From positions 1 through 64,000 of the forward strand of contig JAHBMJ010005547.1 of assembly GCA_018398765.1 (NCBI GenBank): a stretch of 64,000 nt of DNA, read 5' to 3'. The DNA comes from Chromera velia (Eukaryota > Sar > Chromeraceae). The position numbers were made by a program, and so were the translations under genes. How positions within the stretch are numbered: the stretch's first letter is position 1; each line of letters begins with the position of its first letter. Under the pieces are notes generated by a model. That model made no database searches. It was not told the DNA's origin and saw only the letters and a program-made list of their open reading frames with translations. Positions 58,119 through 64,000 of the stretch are shown here, piece by piece.

Positions 58119-61100
58119 ATGGACAGTGCCGGGAGCAACCCCCAGCAAGGTAGCAGCCTCAAGGTTCTCGGCTTCCCGGCGCTCTTTGAGGTCACAGATG
58201 AAAGTCTTCCTTCTATTCACCTGTTTGCAGACATGACCAGAACCAGCAGGGTCCTCCAAGCACTTTTCAACGTGGCTCAGCCAACATCCAAGGTCGGTGG
58301 TACGCCCAACCTGCCCGCCCAGATGTACTGCTTCCTTAATTCTTCGCATAAATTTTTCCCCTGACTAACTAGCTTCTGTCGAGCCCCTTGATGTACAACC
58401 AACGCCGGTGTACTGCATGACTTCTGCTGTCTCGACGTCTCTACTGTGGGAGAACGAAACGCCGGGGAGGGAATAAACTTGAGTGCATTCCTGCAATCGA
58501 TGAGCGGAGATCCAGTTGCTAAACTGTTTGGCTGTCAATCTCGGTTGGTTGCACAAACGTCGGCTTGTTCTCTTTTTCTGCGTGCACAGATGGGCTCAGA
58601 CTTGTATTGAGAGGCTGTCTAATTCACCGCATTGGCGTCGTCTCCGTCCATTAATTCGCTCGTTACTAGAGCAAGCTGCCTTGGCTGTGTCGCACGCAAA
58701 GAAAAGCACTCCCTGCGTCCCTGTTCTTCTTTCGCAGGACGTGGCCGAGCTGGCCAGCTCCAAAGAGTCCTTCGGGATCGCCTGGTTGACCCTGTGCTGC
58801 GTGATGAAGGTACGCTCACTCACTGATGATCATGTCATTGAAGTGATGGAAGGTACGCTCACTCACTGATGATCATGTCATTGGAGTGATGGAAGGTACG
58901 TACGCTTACTGATGATCATGTCATTGGAGTGATGGAAGGTACGTACGCTTACTGATGATCATGTAAATGAGGTGATGAAGGTACGCTCACTTATGATGTC
59001 ATTGAAGTGTTCCATAGTTGTGGGTGAATTGTCTGGCTCGCGTTTGTGTAAGCTACGAGAAGTCATACAGAAAGACAACCGAAAAAGTAGAGACAGCCAG
59101 CTAGCCATGCAGGAAAAGGGGCGACTGAAGGGAAGGACAGGTTATGAGGGATGCAGGACACGATAAGTGGATACAGGTGGCTTGTTCTCGTTTCCTTTTC
59201 CTTGATTTTGCAACTTGTACTTGTGCATTCTTGCTTCTCTGTCTGCAGAGCATTGTGCAGTTACCCCTCAAGGCGCTCGATTTCTTGGGTGAGTGATGAT
59301 TGCCGAGGCCGGCTAGGGTTCCGGAGGGGAGTGAGAGAGGGGGAGGAACGAATAATTACTGCAAATATATGTACGTGGCGTGTTTTTTCTTTGTGTGTGT
59401 GTTTTGTGGCAAGGCGCTCATCGACTCTGTTTTCGTGGAAGTACTTGAAACAAACAGAGACTGAGCATACACGTGGGGCATGCACCTGAGGAAGAAGGGG
59501 GACGGACAAAAGGCGGGGAGGGGAGGCAACAGCAGACGGAAAAAAGATAGTCAAGATAAGAAATCATCATGCAGACACAGGAGAGAAGGGAGACTCCTCA
59601 AGAAATCGAGCTAGGGGACATTCATTCGCATGCATAGATTGGCGGACAGCTGCGCATCGTAAAGAAAGAACCAAAATGACCGGCCATCGATCCTTCCTTC
59701 TCTCTCTCTCTCTCTCTTTTGACTTATGATCTATTCTGAGCCAAACCTGCCATGCCAGGCTCCTCAAGTCTGCTACTCAAATTTAGCTCGGTCCTCACTG
59801 CAGACTGTCAGCCCTAGTCTCCCTCCCTCTGGCTGTTTGTCCTATTTCAGTTCGATGACTCTTCTTTTGGTCAAACATGATTGTCTTAATAAGTTAAACT
59901 TCTTACGCAATCTATTTATATTCCTTCATTGATGCAGGGTGCACACTCCCGGCCCCAACGCTTTTTTTCCTTCTCTCCTTCCTCCCAAGCATGACAAAGG
60001 AACTCGAGCTTGGTCGGTCGGTCGGTCATGCAGCTAGAGAGTTCAGTGATGAGCCTCACATCCATCCTTCGTAGCTTTTGGTTTTTTTCTTGATAGATTG
60101 ATTGACCAGTCACTCGAGCGGGTGGTTGGTTAGTTGGTGAGATGATCGGTTGGTTAAGTTTCAAGTGCTCAGACTGCTGCATGGCCTTCGAGCTCTTTTT
60201 GATAGACTGAGGAGGCGTCCGAGCCCCTTTGAAAGAAATCCAGTCCAGCTGACGTCAGCGAGATTAACACTCGAGAAGGAGCTACAGGGGTGCGCAAAAA
60301 GAGAGGAACAACTTTGTCCTTCATGTGAGAAAAGCAAGAAGACAGGCATGCATGCATGCATGCAAGCGGCCTTCCCTCCCTCCCTCCCTCCCTATGAAGG
60401 TCCGAGCGTGATTCAAGAGGAGGCCCTGCCCCTGCTGCGGGACTTTCTGGAGCGTCAGAATTCTTCGCCTGAAGGTGCGTGTCGTCGGCCCAGTGCATGG
60501 CTCTCTCTGTTTTTGTCCATCCATGTCGTTTAATTGAAAGATCGCACGAGGTCAATGATGAAGAGAGGGCAATGAAACTGAAGTTGACATCCCTGCTTGT
60601 AGATCATCATCTAAATGGCGAAATCAATGGTGAGAAAATGATTTCACGTCTGATCGAGAAAAGCTGGAATGTCAGATTAAATTTAAAAATTGCAAAAGCA
60701 TTTTTGTGTCTCTCTGTCAACGAACGCTCGATCACTTCCCCTCCGTCCTGCACTGTGTCAAATCCTCAATGCATGAGGAGATAAACAAACCATCAGTCAT
60801 TCCCCCCCTCCCTCCGTTCTCCTCTCCTTTCTTGTGCAGATGGAGAAGCATCCAATTCGGACGACTTCCTAAAAATTGACGTTCAACTTAAAGAACTCAG
60901 CGCTGAGCGTGCGTCAGCCCTCTGCGACGGCCGGGTCCCCTCTTCACCAAAGCTGAACCTCAGAATGGCAGAGAGTGCGTGTGCGGCGTTCGTGACAAGC
61001 TGCCAGACGCATGTGGGGGGCCCTTTGGCCCTTCCGAATCTCCACTTGGACTTCGGATCATTCCGTGAAATTCCTCCACCTGTCTCTCCCTTCCCCCAAG

Positions 61101-61854
61101 CAATCACAGGCTCTGTAGTGTCAGTCTCGCTTCAGGTGCCCGACTTTCCCTACGGACAATTCCTTCCTGCAGAATTAAATGGGACATGTTCGTTGGTGCG
61201 CAGTTCGATCGGCTAGCCACCCTGCAGGTCTCCAGGGCGTTTGACAGTCTCTTCCAAGATCTTGGGAGGTCATTCGGGGCAGGGCGGCTCCCCTCACTGG
61301 AGAGGCTGGTTTTGCTCCATGCGGATGTTGGGATGCCCGGCATGCAGTCGCTCTTCAGCCCCGAAGCTGCGACCCTTTCCAGGCTTCTCTACCTCGACCT
61401 CAGTGAGGCAGTGAATTTCGGAGGTGGTGGATGGGTGGGTACTGCGGCGCTCATGGCGGGTCTTGGTGCAGGGAAACTGCCTGTGCTGAGAACGCTCAAG
61501 CTCAGGAGGGGACGTGTGCGTCGCGAAGGAATGCTGGCGCTCGCAGACGCAGTCCGTCAAAACGGGCTGCCCTGCCTGGAGGAGCTGGACCTGGAGGAAA
61601 ACTGGATCAACAGCACCCATGTGATGAGTCTCGTTGGAGCACTCAAGACCGAATCCCTTCCGAATCTGCGTCTGTTGAATCTTACCAACACTCAGGTTGG
61701 GGAGAGGGGGGGGAGGGCGCTTGGAGAGGCCATGAATGAGGGGAAGCTGCGGGCCCTCTGTGAGAGAGGCAGACTGATGCTGAGCATGACTGCAGCCATA
61801 GGTTTCACAGCGGGTGCTCAAGATCGAAGGTGCCTGCCAGTGGAAACAGTGTAG
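58119..61854 (+). CDS. Leucine-rich repeat protein, ribonuclease-inhibitor-like repeats
   Basis: Exons 58119-58292, 58738-58809, 59249-59288, 60400-60474, 60840-61135 and 61204-61854 are phase-consistent and give 435 residues. The N-terminal part (MDSAGSNPQQGSSLKVLGFP and SKESFGIAWLTLCCVMK) has no family I can name. The last exon holds LRR units of about 28-30 residues: LPSLERLVLLHADVG, LSRLLYLDLSEAVNFGG, LPVLRTLKLRRGRV, LPCLEELDLEENWIN and LPNLRLLNLTNTQVGERGG. LRR proteins bind other proteins; no enzyme domain or membrane helix is seen. The intron at 61136-61203 is only 68 bases, and choosing the acceptor at 61203 rather than 61172 avoids an in-frame stop. It is divergent from the large C2/TM gene. 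Confidence 0.75.
58801..59008 (+). repeat. 43-bp minisatellite made of a repeated 5' splice site
   Basis: Five units (58801, 58843, 58886, 58929, 58972) each begin with GTGATGAAGGTACG or GTGATGGAAGGTACG. The first unit includes the last codons of exon 2 (GTG ATG AAG) and its donor GTACGC, so the exon-intron border itself has been copied along the intron. Confidence 0.9.
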
Positions 61855-62901
61855 GAAGGGACTAGGGAAGGGAAAACTCCCTCTCTTATTTTCCTTCCAG
61901 CATTGTCAGACCAGGGAGTGACAGGGGTTGAGAGGAAGAGAACCTCATCCCTTTTGAACTTTCCGAACCATTGTATATTACTATATAGTTGTGTTATCCT
62001 TTCATTTTTTTTTAGTAAATAAAACGTTATCTTGTTAAACTTTGCATTAAACTAACTTTACTAGCAACTTTAAAGAATGATTTATACTAGCAGATTGATA
62101 ATGGGTTGATATTCATTATTATTCACTAGATTGACTTGATCCGATTGGCATGCAGGTTTCCTCATCCCCCCCCCCCAATGAATACGTTTTCTGGGTTATC
62201 TTCAAAGCCTTGTTAGTGGCTTGGGATCTAGCATCGCTGGATCTAGGATTTAACCCTCAACATCATCATCATCATCAGATTATTCAGTACTAGAGATTCA
62301 GTATACATATAGTCCGGGGCAATTGTAGCATCATCATGATACGCCATCGCCATCGGCCTACATCTGAGCTAGCATCTGAGTCTCTATACCTTTAAGAATA
62401 AAATACATAATAGAAAATAACCATTTTTCCCTGCTTAATGCTATATGCTTAATGTCATAGTTACATAACGGTATACAGAAGCTTATATAAGTTTGAATTT
62501 GATATTACTTTCTTCTAATAGATCTGATTATTTAGCATGGTGATGCCAATCGATATACATGATCAAAAATAGATCTTTTTTTTTTTTTTCATTTTTTAAA
62601 ATAATTAATCATTCAAATCCTTCTTGTGATCCCTTGTGTATCATGCTTGTGACTATAGGTTGGTGAGCTAGTGTAAAAGTGTTTTTGTAAAAAGGGTTAA
62701 GTTCTAAAAAATTGTTTGCAATTATCTTCGGCCTCCCAATAATGATGCTCATCTGGTAACAAGTTACTACAGCATTTTACTCTGAGCTCATGGAATGGAT
62801 GATAGCCTGGCATAAAAACCAATCGACTAGCCAACCGATAATAACAATAGTGATAGTATGGTGATAACATTAATAAGTACAATACTGTACGTATGCGATA
62901 G
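61855..62901. other. AT-rich convergent intergenic island
   Basis: It separates the stop of the LRR gene (+) from the stop of the tRNA-ribosyltransferase gene (-). It is rich in A and T, with a poly-T run near 62577-62590, a CATCAT run near 62260-62277 and AATAAA strings near 62018 and 62398. No coding frame is convincing. Confidence 0.6.
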
Positions 62902-63589
62902 TCAAGTCCGCAAATTGAATGATGCAAGAGCACTTTTCTGTTCTAAATCAGGATGGACCCATTTGGCTTTCTCTTCTTCTAAACGGTTTTCGCGGATGGC
63001 AGCTCTGCAACTTCCATTTCATGAATTTAGAGAGAAAAATGAGTGAGTGAATCGCATGCATTGGAGCCGACACTGGCTTTAGGCAGATGTGGTCCGTTTG
63101 CCCTTTGTAGATAGAAAACAAGGTGCAGCTTCAAGAAAGATCCTGTTCAAGTGAAGTCGGCGCCAGATTGACGAGTGATGCAAAGGTTTCGAGTCTCAAC
63201 TGGTACAACTGCCGATCGCATTAAAAAACACACACATCAGAAAGGGACAAAGCAACAAAAGCAAAAGGGGATGCGAGAAAGAAGAAAGGATCAGCTCTGT
63301 CCAGAAAACGAAGCAAGGGGGGTGGAATATCAGAAGAAGGGAGGAAGGAAGATAAAAAAAAGGAAGAACGGAACTAACGAAGGAACGCAGGACTAGATGA
63401 ATCAATGAATGAATGGAGGAAGGAAGGAAAGAAGAAAGTAAAGAAGAAAATCAGCGAGAATAAACAAGACCTTCCCCCCTGACGTACCGTATGCTTGCCA
63501 TCAGTTCGTTCATAAAATACACGTTGTGCTGTGCAACCAGGGAACCTCCCACAAGCTCCCCGGACTTGAAGCAGTGGTGCAAGTAGGCC
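62902..63589 (-). CDS. Queuine tRNA-ribosyltransferase, catalytic subunit, C-terminal exons (5' part beyond the right edge)
   Basis: Exon 63488-63589 reads RAYLHHCFKSGELVGGSLVA then QHNVYFMNELMASIR. This matches the end of the TGT barrel, where family members read RAYLxHLFKxGExLxxxLxxxHNLxFYxxLM; the His of the HN pair is the family's fourth zinc ligand. It ends in phase 2 at a GTACGT donor and joins 62902-63004 (phase 2), which gives AAIRENRLEEEKAKWVHPDL and a TGA stop, like the usual short C-terminal helix. The enzyme swaps guanine for queuine at position 34 of GUN-anticodon tRNAs. The active-site Asp residues and the three zinc Cys must lie in upstream exons outside this window. Confidence 0.8.
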
Positions 63590-63606
63590 CTGCACTTTCT
63601 CGTACG

Positions 63607-63667
<61 letters not shown>

Positions 63668-64000
63668 CATTCGGCTGTTTGTCTCTCTGACGCCTTTCAC
63701 ATGTCTACAGAAGCAAACTTGCACACGCACAGACAGACACAGACACAGACTCAGTCTTGCAGACACAATATAATTCTACAGATGGGTTGACACGATGTGG
63801 AAATTGCTCTGAAAAGCAGGCGTTGAGGCAAAGCTTAGCAGAACATTACAAATATGACGACAGAGGTATGCATTAACACCGTTCAGTTCACCGAGGACAC
63901 TCAACCTCCGGACAACCGCCACCAGTGCTCTCTCCCTCTTATTTTATTCGCGTCTCCGTATCCCCACCCCCCCACCCCGACCTGCTGTAGTTTCTGCACG
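63590..64000. other. Intron sequence of the tRNA-ribosyltransferase gene
   Basis: AC and AG repeats (63606-63667) directly precede the exon at 63589 on the minus strand. Beyond that no exon of the enzyme could be recognised up to the window edge. A string GTGCAGAAACTACAGCAG followed by GTCGGG (minus strand, 63980-64000) might be an exon end but is too short to judge. Confidence 0.5.

Noticed and set aside
1-64000. tRNA or rRNA genes
   Set aside because: No cloverleaf-like or conserved rRNA string was recognised by eye; small or divergent RNA genes cannot be excluded without a covariance-model search.

Overview
The window reads as nuclear DNA of a complex unicellular eukaryote, most likely a chromerid alga close to Chromera velia. 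That is inferred from gene style, not from a search. The genes are intron-rich with clean GT-AG junctions (acceptors usually TGCAG). Microsatellites are abundant, and the TGCATGCA palindrome typical of apicomplexan AP2 sites recurs. There is an intronless 22-repeat PPR gene, EGF-containing surface proteins, and two runs of N that mark a scaffolded draft assembly. Gene models below were built by eye from splice signals, reading-phase agreement and protein sense. All splicing is inference unless a phase match is stated.

Layout, left to right. (1) 972-11250 (+): a 13-exon gene of 1801 codons for a secreted-then-membrane protein: signal peptide, EGF, discoidin-like domain, more EGF modules, a Ser/Thr/Ala-rich stalk, a GPS-like Cys box and several membrane helices. 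The plan resembles polycystin-1 or adhesion GPCRs. (2) 12044-15309 (-): a candidate gene joining a protist HET/TIR-like domain to leucine-rich repeats. (3) About 16765-21434 (-): a large beta-rich plus coiled-coil protein, possibly related to SMC-hinge proteins, with a basic tail carrying SUMO-type motifs. (4) 22778-27859 (+): a Ptc7-like PP2C phosphatase with all metal-binding Asp motifs and a long disordered tail. (5) 31438-34243 (-): the PPR protein, built of unusual 38-residue repeats.

(6) About 36040-43600: a repeat-rich block. A roughly 50-bp satellite-like monomer is interrupted by a broken Ty3/gypsy LTR element (36258-42477) and a truncated LINE tail. (7) 43930-57328 (-): a very large gene of about 30 small exons encoding an unrecognised membrane protein with a C2-like domain and C-terminal hydrophobic helices. 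It carries an assembly gap and a 766-bp exact duplication that is probably an assembly error. (8) 58119-61854 (+): an LRR protein of 435 residues, divergent from gene 7. (9) 62902-63589 (-), running off the right edge: the last two exons of a queuine tRNA-ribosyltransferase.

Genes alternate in orientation, with CG-rich/TATA-like divergent spacers (21.4-22.8 kb, 57.3-58.1 kb) and AT-rich islands at 3' ends (11.3-12.0, 15.7-16.1, 31.0-31.4, 61.9-62.9 kb). No operon-like co-function is apparent. The shared themes are surface/signalling proteins, nucleic-acid-binding proteins and introns built around simple repeats.
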